Of a DNA stretch of 38,833 nucleotides, positions 30,908-38,256 are shown piece by piece (position 1 is the first letter of the stretch; each line of letters opens with the position of its first letter). This stretch comes from a virus: positions 1-38,833 of IMG/VR virus record IMGVR_UViG_3300018080_000330; one strand, written 5' to 3'. The translations under genes were made by a program, and so were the position numbers. The notes below the pieces were generated by a model that made no database searches, had not been told where the DNA came from, and saw nothing but the letters and a program-made list of their open reading frames with translations.

Positions 30908-31762
30908 TCAACCCACTAAATCTTCAAAGGATGATTTGTGCAGTCTTTCGTAGGGTACTTCTTCTCCTTCTACCTCTATTGGTTTTTTACCGCCAGAAAC
31001 AGGTGCTGTTGAACCTGCTGGCTTGTTCTTTTTATAAAATCTATTGTAAATGTGAATAACATCGGATATTGGAGATAACCCCTTCTTCTCTCTATCCCCC
31101 GAAACCTTGTACATGGTTTCAAATATTTCAGCAGAAGCAACGATACCGGGGTCTTTTTTATCTTCTTCTGACAAGGACTCCCCTTTACTTAGTTTTTCTT
31201 TTATTATGGGAGAAACATCTGGAATATGACCTTCTTTGCGTAAATAATCTATTTGACTGTCCCATTCCTTGTTAAGAGACTCCAACCTTTTCTCATTATC
31301 TTCTGCAGATTTTCTATCAGACTCCTGTTTAATTTTAGCCTCTTCTGCTTCTTTAAATTTTAAATATTCATAAGTACCTTCAGATTGTTCTTTCCAAGTT
31401 GCAGGTCTATCCTCTCCCCGTTTTTCCCATGGAAATTTAAAACCAGCGTCTTCTGCGTCTTTTTTATCTTCTTTGGTAATGTTTAATGATTTGAGTATTT
31501 CTTCTTTATATTCTTCTCTAGTTTTATTTTTAACTTCTTCCACCACATCTTCGAGTGGGATTTCTGGTTCTTTTGGTTCTGGGTCTTTTGGGACTATAGT
31601 TTCTACTTCTTCTTTTTTGGGTTCTTCTTCTTTGTCTGGCTCTGGCTCTTTTTCAACGACACCATCTTTTTTAAGAAATTCCTTAATAGCTTCATTGTTA
31701 GTTTCGTCAATAAATTCTTCTTTTTTTTCTTCAGGTAAATCCTGCTTTTTTTCTTCTGTCAT
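30908..31762 (-). CDS. Capsid scaffolding protein, 284 aa
   Basis: Highly acidic and lysine-rich, N-terminal half disordered with EEKKEEFIDE and PDKEEEPKKEE runs, then helical (EEYKEEILKSLNITKEDKKD), ending in the basic-aromatic VPYERLHKSSFEDLVG tail that may bind capsid protein. No enzyme motifs. Immediately before the major capsid gene, which is the standard place of a scaffold. No Shine-Dalgarno; 6 nt after the 48-aa gene, so coupled. Confidence 0.8.
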   Translation of the reverse strand: MTEEKKQDLPEEKKEEFIDETNNEAIKEFLKKDGVVEKEPEPDKEEEPKKEEVETIVPKDPEPKEPEIPLEDVVEEVKNKTREEYKEEILKSLNITKEDKKDAEDAGFKFPWEKRGEDRPATWKEQSEGTYEYLKFKEAEEAKIKQESDRKSAEDNEKRLESLNKEWDSQIDYLRKEGHIPDVSPIIKEKLSKGESLSEEDKKDPGIVASAEIFETMYKVSGDREKKGLSPISDVIHIYNRFYKKNKPAGSTAPVSGGKKPIEVEGEEVPYERLHKSSFEDLVG

Positions 31763-31768
31763 AATTAC

Positions 31769-31915
31769 TTATTGCTTTTCAGCACTATAACGTGCTTTCA
31801 TAGCAGACATAGCTCTATTCTTATTTAACTTTGTTTTGTTGCCTGCCACTACCTTACCAGTGTTCTTGTTAACTACTGTATAACTATCACCTTTTTTCTT
31901 AATCGAATAAGGCAT
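31769..31915 (-). CDS. Small conserved phage protein, 48 aa
   Basis: MPYSIKKKGDSYTVVNKN, then TGKVVAGNKTKLNKNRA and AMKARYS. Matches the widespread tiny phage family that begins MPYxIKK and carries an NTGKVVxxxxTK motif. Starts 6 nt after TGGTATAAT with no ribosome site, so predicted leaderless. A longer in-frame reading to 31963 lies inside the portal gene and is less likely. Confidence 0.75.
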   Translation of the reverse strand: MPYSIKKKGDSYTVVNKNTGKVVAGNKTKLNKNRAMSAMKARYSAEKQ

Positions 31916-31921
31916 AACTAA

Positions 31922-31930
31922 ATTATACCA
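31922..31930 (-). promoter_or_regulatory. Extended -10 promoter, leaderless start
   Basis: TGGTATAAT, 6 nt (TTAGTT), then ATG 31915. The box is embedded in the last codons of the portal gene (GTA TAA is its final codon and stop). Confidence 0.75.
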
Positions 31931-33851
31931 TACCTCCCGTTGGCTCAGAGGTAGCACGCTCAACTGCAGAAACTTCTGGTGACTGTGGGGTTGTTGTAGG
32001 CATTTGACCTAAAGCACCCACCTGCTCCTCGGTAGTCTCTCTACCTTCAACAAACTTTTGAAAATATAGGGCTGGTTGGGTTTGGAACAATATCAATTTC
32101 TCGGCTCTACCCTCTGGGTCGCTAGCCTCAATGTCCTTGTAAAACTGAACAGGATCGATCATGTTTATACCTGCTAATTCAAACGCCTCTCTCTTACGAC
32201 GTAACTTGTCCACACTAGAAGCTGAAACCTCAACCAACATGCCATCCTCAACTAAGTCTCTGTTTATAGATTGAAAAGTCACGCTTGAGTCATTACCCGT
32301 AATTCTTTCTAGGTGGTCTTCAGTGTAAAACAACCTTATAAACTGCATAGCCCATCCCGCCATTTGCTCTGCGGCGTGGTTTATTGTGTCCTCTACCTCG
32401 TCGTCAATCCTTGTGAAATCTGATTCTTTAAATAGCTGGGTTTTAGTGGCTGGGTCTGGTCCTTCCCTAACGCCCCTTAAAGCTGCGTTAGTACCAAGTT
32501 TTGAAAATAACCTCTCTCTGTTTTGTATTTGATCTTGAAACAATGCGGCATTGGGAGAGACACCGGGAATAAATGAATATACCTTGTTCAACTCACCATC
32601 TACCAATATATCTTGGTCCGGGTTTCCCATGTCAATCTCTTCAACATCCGCTGCGTTAAGACCCGACTCTGTAGAAAAAACACTCTTACCCTTTGCCGAG
32701 TTAGCCATATCAGTTATTTGTCTACCTCTTATGTTAATGTTGTCTTGCAGATAAATACCTTGCTCAATTCTGGAAGTCTCATCATACGGCTGTTTTCCTA
32801 ACTGTTCGTATCCCATAAATATAAATGGTTTCTTGGGGTTGCTAAAATAGTTATAAAAAATCTCTTGTTGGTCTAATCCCAAGCCAGTGTCACCAAACAA
32901 AAAGGCGTTCCTCAAGTCTGTTTCCTCTGCTTTTACCTTTTTTCCTGTTTCTACGTCATATTTAAAAAGAATTGTGTCTCCTTCCCAATCCCAGTACGGG
33001 TTCTTAACCTTATCTAAAACCAACCTCTTGTATTTCCACACCACACCCTCAAGCCTTACCCACTCTTCACCCTCTTTTTTATACCAAGTAAACCAAACCT
33101 CGGATATTCTCAACTTGCTTGCCATCTTCTTCTCACTTACAGTCTGATCTTTCTCCCACTTTAGTTCATCAAACAACGCATTTTTTTTAGAAGGCCAGCG
33201 CATTAAAATTTCTTTTATCGTTAAATCGTAGTGGTGGGCTATCCAAAGCATATCGTCTGGGTTATTAGATGTAGCAGTGTGGTCAACGTCTATATTATCG
33301 GGGTGGATGTTTTCAAAAACGTAGTCTCCCAACTTGCCCCTTTCGGAGTCCCACCTAGCCTTGATAATACCTGTAAAATATATTGGTCTGTGCTTAAAAG
33401 CTTTGCCTAAAACCTCTCTATTTTCCCTCTTTCTCAACCTATTGTTGATAACCTCGGTTAATTCTTTAGAAACTTTCTCGCTCTCTTCGCTTTCGTCTGA
33501 TGGTATAACCAACAGGTCTGGAACACGGGAAACAGCTACAGCCTTTAAAGTTCCAGCGGATTCAAATATTATATTGTCTTGGTATCTAGCACTATATTTT
33601 TTTAGCTGATTTTCCTCTTCCAATCTAGCTGTTTGTTTTCCTAGGTAATACTCTTCGTTTTTGGCTCTTCTCTCATATAAGCCCTTATTAATGAAAAACT
33701 TGCGGGAGTCTTTGATTAAAGTATCTACAACGTCCACAATGTCACTGTCTTTAAGCTCTAGTTTTAAAGGATCAGTTTCACTCACTAAGCCCTCGAAGTC
33801 TGTAACTGTTGGTTCTACTTGAAAAGTATTCTCGCCAAAAAATTCTTCCAT
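31923..33851 (-). CDS. Portal protein, 642 aa
   Basis: The large size fits podoviral portals. N-terminal LKLELKDSDIVDVVDTLIKDSRKFF, then RAKNEEYYLGKQTARL; a mid part EVWFTWYKKEGEEWVRLEGVVWKYKRL as a beta wing, then FKYDVETGKKVK; KPFIFMGYEQLGKQPYDETSRIEQGIYLQDNINIRGRQITDM and a stem/crown region (EDTINHAAEQMAGWAMQFIRLFY). C-terminal Pro/Thr-rich tail. The dodecameric ring for DNA packaging. Precedes the scaffold. ATG directly after module G. Confidence 0.85.
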   Translation of the reverse strand: MEEFFGENTFQVEPTVTDFEGLVSETDPLKLELKDSDIVDVVDTLIKDSRKFFINKGLYERRAKNEEYYLGKQTARLEEENQLKKYSARYQDNIIFESAGTLKAVAVSRVPDLLVIPSDESEESEKVSKELTEVINNRLRKRENREVLGKAFKHRPIYFTGIIKARWDSERGKLGDYVFENIHPDNIDVDHTATSNNPDDMLWIAHHYDLTIKEILMRWPSKKNALFDELKWEKDQTVSEKKMASKLRISEVWFTWYKKEGEEWVRLEGVVWKYKRLVLDKVKNPYWDWEGDTILFKYDVETGKKVKAEETDLRNAFLFGDTGLGLDQQEIFYNYFSNPKKPFIFMGYEQLGKQPYDETSRIEQGIYLQDNINIRGRQITDMANSAKGKSVFSTESGLNAADVEEIDMGNPDQDILVDGELNKVYSFIPGVSPNAALFQDQIQNRERLFSKLGTNAALRGVREGPDPATKTQLFKESDFTRIDDEVEDTINHAAEQMAGWAMQFIRLFYTEDHLERITGNDSSVTFQSINRDLVEDGMLVEVSASSVDKLRRKREAFELAGINMIDPVQFYKDIEASDPEGRAEKLILFQTQPALYFQKFVEGRETTEEQVGALGQMPTTTPQSPEVSAVERATSEPTGGMV

Positions 33852-33906
33852 AAAAAAATATCCACCTCTACGGGTGGACTAAATATCCTTTGTATTATTC
33901 TAGCAC
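33852..33906 (-). promoter_or_regulatory. Late promoter-hairpin module G (portal gene)
   Basis: GTGCTAGAAT, AAAGGA, hairpin TCCACC/GGTGGA (6 bp) and TATTTTTTT, ATG 33851 next. The only obvious ribosome site, GAGGTGG, is held in the hairpin arm. Confidence 0.8.
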
Positions 33907-33910
33907 ATTA

Positions 33911-34186
33911 CTATGGTTGTGACACAACCCCATTAAACAATATCTTTCTACCACAATTAGGGTTTTTACACTGTATCATCACGGGATAAGGTTTAGCTGT
34001 CTCTCCGGGAACTTCCGCTACTAAATCACCCTTATACTGAGCCACTGGGTTTCTGCAGTCGGGACAATGATATATCTTCCACCTATCGTCTGAAGATGAT
34101 ACCAACCATACAGTGTAAACTCTTTTCTTTGCTACGTACCTACCAGTTTTAGGTGATATCTCTTTATTGTGTATAGGCTCCCTCAT
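33911..34186 (-). CDS. Zinc-ribbon protein between terminase and portal, 91 aa
   Basis: MREPIHNKEISPKTGRYVAKK, then YHCPDCRNPVAQ and IQCKNPNCGRKILF, a CxxC-CxxxxC ribbon. ATG at 34186; a TTG two codons earlier is possible. Similar small zinc proteins stand near terminase genes in other phages. Role unknown, possibly packaging or late regulation. Confidence 0.7.
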   Translation of the reverse strand: MREPIHNKEISPKTGRYVAKKRVYTVWLVSSSDDRWKIYHCPDCRNPVAQYKGDLVAEVPGETAKPYPVMIQCKNPNCGRKILFNGVVSQP

Positions 34187-34208
34187 TAGCAATAGTGTAT
34201 CACAATCA

Positions 34209-35726
34209 CTATACCGCTCTCCAATCCTTATTTACTATAGATTTCTTCTCAAATTCCCTCAAATCTAATTTATCTATAATCTCTGGTAATACTTTCTTTT
34301 CTGGAGTTCTTGGGGAAACCCCACCTATTGTTGAAGGTATAAACCTTATAGCGGAAAGACCGTAAGTCAAGGCATCGTATAGATGATCTTCTCCTTGAGT
34401 ATCTACATCCTCAACGTTATATTCATCATATATCATCAAGGGTATAGTTCTTACAAGGTGTTGACAACTCTCTGTTATTAACATGTAAGGCAAACCATCG
34501 GGGGCAATAGATAACCAGTTGTGCAGCGTTGCCACCCGACCTATTCTGTTTTTAGTTCCTCTCTTATAGGTTACCCAACTTCTACCCCCGTTAAGCTCTC
34601 TCCACCTAGTACCCATAAGCTTAATAATAGGGGTAGAACCATCACTTTGGGGATTAAACATTGAGGAGTCTGCCACACACTCTCTAAACTTAGGAACTGA
34701 CCTAGATTTATATATTATATCCGCCCACTCGTCGGGGTTCTTTTTCTTACCGTACCACTCTTTATACACAATAACCCTATTAAAGACTTGATCCTCAAAC
34801 TTTGTTTTAACTAAAGCACCGGACAACGCAGCAAAAGCTCCTTGATCCGCCTCTCTACCAGAGTAACCCCAGTCAATCCATAGGAAATGAGGAAACTTGA
34901 ACTTAGGGATAACAGGAGACACAACATGCTTTTCCCGTCTGAATTCGTCAAAAACTTGACCTTCAAAAACGTCCCAGTCACCTTCTAGCAATCTACGCCT
35001 TATCTTTTCGTTAGGGCTTAACCTGTCCCTGTATCCGGGGTCTCTTTCCTCTAGGATAACATTATCTTTTAGTTTAGCTGGTATAAAAATATGGCTCTCT
35101 TTAACCCCCGTCTCATTTATAAATTCCTGTACTTTCTCCGGCTCTCCTATATCAACAAACTCTTTTTTGAAATACGCATGTCCTATATTACCGGGGTTAG
35201 TAGCAAACAGGCTAAAAGGTGCAAATGTGTCGTGTTTAACCGTGGCTCTGTTCCTAGTCAAAAGAAACTTAACCATGCCTTCCTCAAACTGTGTGGTTTC
35301 ATCTAACATCAGTATGTCAAACTGTTGGGATTGATAGTTCTGAACATCCGGCGGGTTTTGACAATGACAGAAATCTATCTTAGAGCCGTTGATAAATGTC
35401 CATCTGTGTTTAGTTTCATGATATATAGCTAACTCTTTGGGTATTATTTGTTTGCTTCTCTCTATGAACCCACCCAAACCCTGCAACTGAGGAAACTTAC
35501 GTCTGAACGCTCCTATATTTATTCCGGGATACGCCAAAGCAGCAACTAAAGCTCCACCTACCATTGTATCAGTTTTACCACCACCAGCAGCCCCACCGTA
35601 ACCAATAATATCGGCTACAGCTTTTTTAGGTTTGTTACCAGTAAAAGGAAAATCTAAACCGCAGGCTTTCAAACAAGTCAATTGCCTTGGTTGCGGTTCC
35701 CAATTAACACTAACCCTCTTCGTCAT
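34209..35726 (-). CDS. terL: Terminase large subunit (TerL), 505 aa
   Basis: DNA-packaging ATPase-nuclease. Walker A GGAAGGGKT (44-52), Walker B FDILMLDE (136-143) with its catalytic Glu, and a coupling motif FATNPGN (174-180). The C-terminal RNase H-like nuclease has WIDWGY (283-288) with Asp285, a second acid near VADSSMF and the third in EDHLYDALTYGL. Overlaps TerS by 17 nt, GAGAAAAG site. Cleavage mode (cos, pac) cannot be read from the sequence; the circularly closed contig fits headful permutation. Confidence 0.95.
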   Translation of the reverse strand: MTKRVSVNWEPQPRQLTCLKACGLDFPFTGNKPKKAVADIIGYGGAAGGGKTDTMVGGALVAALAYPGINIGAFRRKFPQLQGLGGFIERSKQIIPKELAIYHETKHRWTFINGSKIDFCHCQNPPDVQNYQSQQFDILMLDETTQFEEGMVKFLLTRNRATVKHDTFAPFSLFATNPGNIGHAYFKKEFVDIGEPEKVQEFINETGVKESHIFIPAKLKDNVILEERDPGYRDRLSPNEKIRRRLLEGDWDVFEGQVFDEFRREKHVVSPVIPKFKFPHFLWIDWGYSGREADQGAFAALSGALVKTKFEDQVFNRVIVYKEWYGKKKNPDEWADIIYKSRSVPKFRECVADSSMFNPQSDGSTPIIKLMGTRWRELNGGRSWVTYKRGTKNRIGRVATLHNWLSIAPDGLPYMLITESCQHLVRTIPLMIYDEYNVEDVDTQGEDHLYDALTYGLSAIRFIPSTIGGVSPRTPEKKVLPEIIDKLDLREFEKKSIVNKDWRAV

Positions 35727-36027
35727 CTTTTCTCACAAAAGAAATCTCAAGGGATCCGCCCCCTTCTCCTGTAATTTCTGTTTTTTGGTTGGGCATTCCA
35801 TCGATATAGTTCCAAATCATTTTAATAGCGTTTAGGTCGCCGTCCTTATATGCTAACAGTGCTATCTTTCTAATCAACTGTTGCTTGCGGGTTACCTTTT
35901 GTCCTTCCTCAACACCATCTAAAAACTCACGCATGAGTTCGGTCATGGATTGCCCTAATGGTGGTCTACCTTTTGTGTTTATGTTTTGTGGATGTGTTGC
36001 AAACCCACTATTCTCGTTACCAGCCAT
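35710..36027 (-). CDS. terS: Terminase small subunit, 105 aa
   Basis: MAGNENSGFATHPQNINTKG then RPPLGQSMTELMREFLDG, the HPQNINTKGRP entry typical of DUF5681-like small terminases, followed by helical QQLIRKIALLAYKDGDLNAIKMIWNYIDGMP. Stands directly before TerL with overlap. Recognises the packaging site. Confidence 0.85.
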   Translation of the reverse strand: MAGNENSGFATHPQNINTKGRPPLGQSMTELMREFLDGVEEGQKVTRKQQLIRKIALLAYKDGDLNAIKMIWNYIDGMPNQKTEITGEGGGSLEISFVRKDDEEG

Positions 36028-36035
36028 TTTGATTA

Positions 36036-37244
36036 TTATTGTTTAACAAAATTACTATATCTCTCCCTTATAACATCACAATACTTAGGGTCTAGTTCCA
36101 TCATGTAACAGGTTCTATCTAGTTGTTCACATGCTATTAGTGTTGAACCACTACCACCGAATAGGTCTAATACTGTGTCCACCCTCTCCGAACTATTCCT
36201 TATAGCTCTAAATGCTAGTTCTACAGGCTTTTGTGTCGGATGAACATAGTTAAAAGAAGCATCCGTAATTTTGTACCAAATGTTGCTCTCCTTACGCCCA
36301 CCATACCACTTTGCCACCTTTTTATTGTTCTTAGCATATATGCATTGGTCTGATAAAGAAATATAGGGAACCTTACTATCATTTATATCCTCATTGTACC
36401 CAAACGCTAAAAGCTCGTGTTGATTTCTATAGTTACCTCCTAACTTTATAAACGTCTTATCCCACACGATAACCTGGTCTACATGAAAATATTTAGACAT
36501 AGCTTTAAAAAGACGGGGGAACTGCCTCCAATCTATCCACTCATATATACTACAAACATCTTTGATCACACATTTGATATTTTGATTGTAAATATCTAGG
36601 AACTTTTCAAACTCATCGTCTGTGACATCGTCATATTTAAAAACATCCCAATACTTCTTATACGCACCCTTCCGCCTGTCTCCCGTCCCTGTATATTTCA
36701 GATTATAAGGCGGGTCAGTAAACACCATATCCGCTTTCTGTCCGTTCATTAGCTTTTCAACATCTTCTATCTTTGTACTATCACCACACATTAAACGATG
36801 TCTGCCTAGTTCGTACACCTCCCCTAGTTTGCTTTTAGGTTCCTCGGGTAATGGGGGTGCTTCGTCCTCTATAACCTCATCTGACTTCCACCCAGCCGTA
36901 TCAATTCCCCACTCATCCAAAGGTAAATCACCCCACTCGTTAGCAAGCACATCATCATCCCACTCTCCAAATTCTACGTTATCTCTTATAGCAAACTCTT
37001 TCTTTTCCTCTAACGTATAGCCTTTTAATTCCTTAAAATATTCAGGCTTCAGTTCAATATCCAATGCCTTTAAAGCCTCATACCTCATGTTTCCACCCCA
37101 TATGACACCATCATCGTCATAAGCAATAGGACGTACCTCAAGCATTTTAGTAAACGACCCGACAGACTTCTTTAATTTTTCAAAGTCTTTTTCTTTTATT
37201 TGTCTGGGATTGCTAGGATTAACTTTTAATTTTTTTAAGTCCAT
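36036..37244 (-). CDS. ParB-like domain fused to DNA methyltransferase, 402 aa
   Basis: Residues 1-95 resemble a ParB/Srx-type domain (KVNPSNPRQIKEKDFEKLKKS, then VIWGGNMRYEALKAL). Residues 140-402 are an N6-adenine/N4-cytosine methyltransferase: GEVYELGRHRLMCGD, catalytic TDPPYNL (DPPY at 177-180) and the AdoMet motif DLFGGSGST near residue 360, plus HPTQKPVEL. DPPY before FxGxG is the beta-type order. No restriction enzyme is nearby, so it is an orphan enzyme that may protect phage DNA or mark it for packaging. ATG (37244) rather than the TTG one codon earlier; no ribosome site. Confidence 0.92.
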   Translation of the reverse strand: MDLKKLKVNPSNPRQIKEKDFEKLKKSVGSFTKMLEVRPIAYDDDGVIWGGNMRYEALKALDIELKPEYFKELKGYTLEEKKEFAIRDNVEFGEWDDDVLANEWGDLPLDEWGIDTAGWKSDEVIEDEAPPLPEEPKSKLGEVYELGRHRLMCGDSTKIEDVEKLMNGQKADMVFTDPPYNLKYTGTGDRRKGAYKKYWDVFKYDDVTDDEFEKFLDIYNQNIKCVIKDVCSIYEWIDWRQFPRLFKAMSKYFHVDQVIVWDKTFIKLGGNYRNQHELLAFGYNEDINDSKVPYISLSDQCIYAKNNKKVAKWYGGRKESNIWYKITDASFNYVHPTQKPVELAFRAIRNSSERVDTVLDLFGGSGSTLIACEQLDRTCYMMELDPKYCDVIRERYSNFVKQ

Positions 37245-37253
37245 CAAGTATTT

Positions 37254-37281
37254 ATTATATATTCAAAAAAACTTTATTCAA
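37254..37281 (-). promoter_or_regulatory. Promoter for the methyltransferase gene, leaderless start
   Basis: TTGAAT (37281-37276), 16 nt, TATAAT (37259-37254), then 9 nt to ATG 37244. The -35 box overlaps the stop codon of the 61-aa gene. Confidence 0.75.
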
Positions 37282-37463
37282 ATTTTAATACTATCCCCTA
37301 CTCTACCAGTATATTCCTTATCAGATAAGAGGTGTCCTAAATGTACTTCTAATGCGTTTATTTTTCTAATGACATTTTTAGCCATCTGCTGCCTACTAAG
37401 AAAGTTAGACGTTTTTTCTCCCTCTCTTTTTTCCATTTCATTTATTATAGATTCAGATAACAT
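37278..37463 (-). CDS. Hypothetical protein, 61 aa
   Basis: MLSESIINEMEKREGEKTSN, then QMAKNVIRKINALEVHLGHLL. ATG at 37463; a TTG start five codons earlier overlaps the previous gene. Helical; unknown. Confidence 0.6.
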   Translation of the reverse strand: MLSESIINEMEKREGEKTSNFLSRQQMAKNVIRKINALEVHLGHLLSDKEYTGRVGDSIKI

Positions 37464-37467
37464 TATA

Positions 37468-37734
37468 TTAAATTCCAAAATCCTTTAATTTACGGTCAAG
37501 TATTTTTAGGTCTCCCTCTAATTCTACTAGCTTTGCTTCTGTATTATTTATAGTATTTACTAACTCCAAATTACTGTGATTATTACCACTACTGCGTTTT
37601 TCTCCCAAAACCTCGAGAATAATCTCCGTACGGCATATGCTCATCAGTGTTTCTTCTCTCATCTTAACTACAGTGAATTGCTGAATTTGATCTTTTGCTA
37701 ATATTTGAGGTATTTTAAATTCTTCTTTTTTCAT
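37468..37734 (-). CDS. Hypothetical coiled-coil protein, 88 aa
   Basis: ATG at 37734 overlaps the previous stop as ATGA and has AAGGA upstream. Helical N-terminus MKKEEFKIPQILAKDQ, then a C-terminal coiled coil (ELVNTINNTEAKLVELEGDL). Unknown function. Confidence 0.65.
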   Translation of the reverse strand: MKKEEFKIPQILAKDQIQQFTVVKMREETLMSICRTEIILEVLGEKRSSGNNHSNLELVNTINNTEAKLVELEGDLKILDRKLKDFGI

Positions 37735-38033
37735 TTTGATTTTTTCCTTGTATGCCAACCAGATAGATCACCCCACACATTTTTAGCCTTTTTTGCCTCT
37801 TTTTCTGTGGCATTTATACCCTCTGTACCATGCAAATCTACATACTCTTTTGACAACTCACCACCCCTAAACGGTTGGACTACAGAGTTGAAATACTCCA
37901 TCCTGTCATCCTTAACCCTTTCAGGTATGAACTCAGTCTTACATGGTCTGTGATACTTTGCACAATACCACCCATCATCCATAAACTTCCAGCTCATGCT
38001 CTCGTGGTCTTTATTGCACCCCTTACAAAACAT
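37731..38033 (-). CDS. Zinc-finger protein, 100 aa
   Basis: MFCKGCNKDHES, then WYCAKYHRPC, a C-x2-C...C-x3-H-x2-C site, and a basic C-terminal WHTRKKSK. AAAGGG site; overlaps the membrane-protein gene by 11 nt. Probably nucleic-acid binding. Confidence 0.7.
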   Translation of the reverse strand: MFCKGCNKDHESMSWKFMDDGWYCAKYHRPCKTEFIPERVKDDRMEYFNSVVQPFRGGELSKEYVDLHGTEGINATEKEAKKAKNVWGDLSGWHTRKKSK

Positions 38034-38256
38034 CGTCTAACACCCTTTCCATTTCTTTTTCTTCTTCTTCTAAAATAGAACCCTTTAAGTTTTGATCTCG
38101 TGGTGATAGGTTCTGAACAGCCCCTATCCTATCCTTGTTTATCTTACGTTTTATCCTTCTAAGCTGGCTAGTAATTTTATCAGGTGATTGCGAATAAACA
38201 CCCAACATAAATCCAGTCAAAACAAATATAAATATAATTACTGAAAATTCTATCAT
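38023..38256 (-). CDS. Single-span membrane protein, 77 aa
   Basis: An N-terminal hydrophobic segment (about residues 3-22, EFSVIIFIFVLTGFMLGV) is followed by a basic region (LRRIKRKINKDRIG) and an acidic tail (EEEEKEMERVLDD). The start overlaps the groEL stop as ATGA. The basic cytoplasmic part would bind nucleic acid or membrane. Coupled to groEL, so possibly a client or partner. Confidence 0.65.
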   Translation of the reverse strand: MIEFSVIIFIFVLTGFMLGVYSQSPDKITSQLRRIKRKINKDRIGAVQNLSPRDQNLKGSILEEEEKEMERVLDDVL

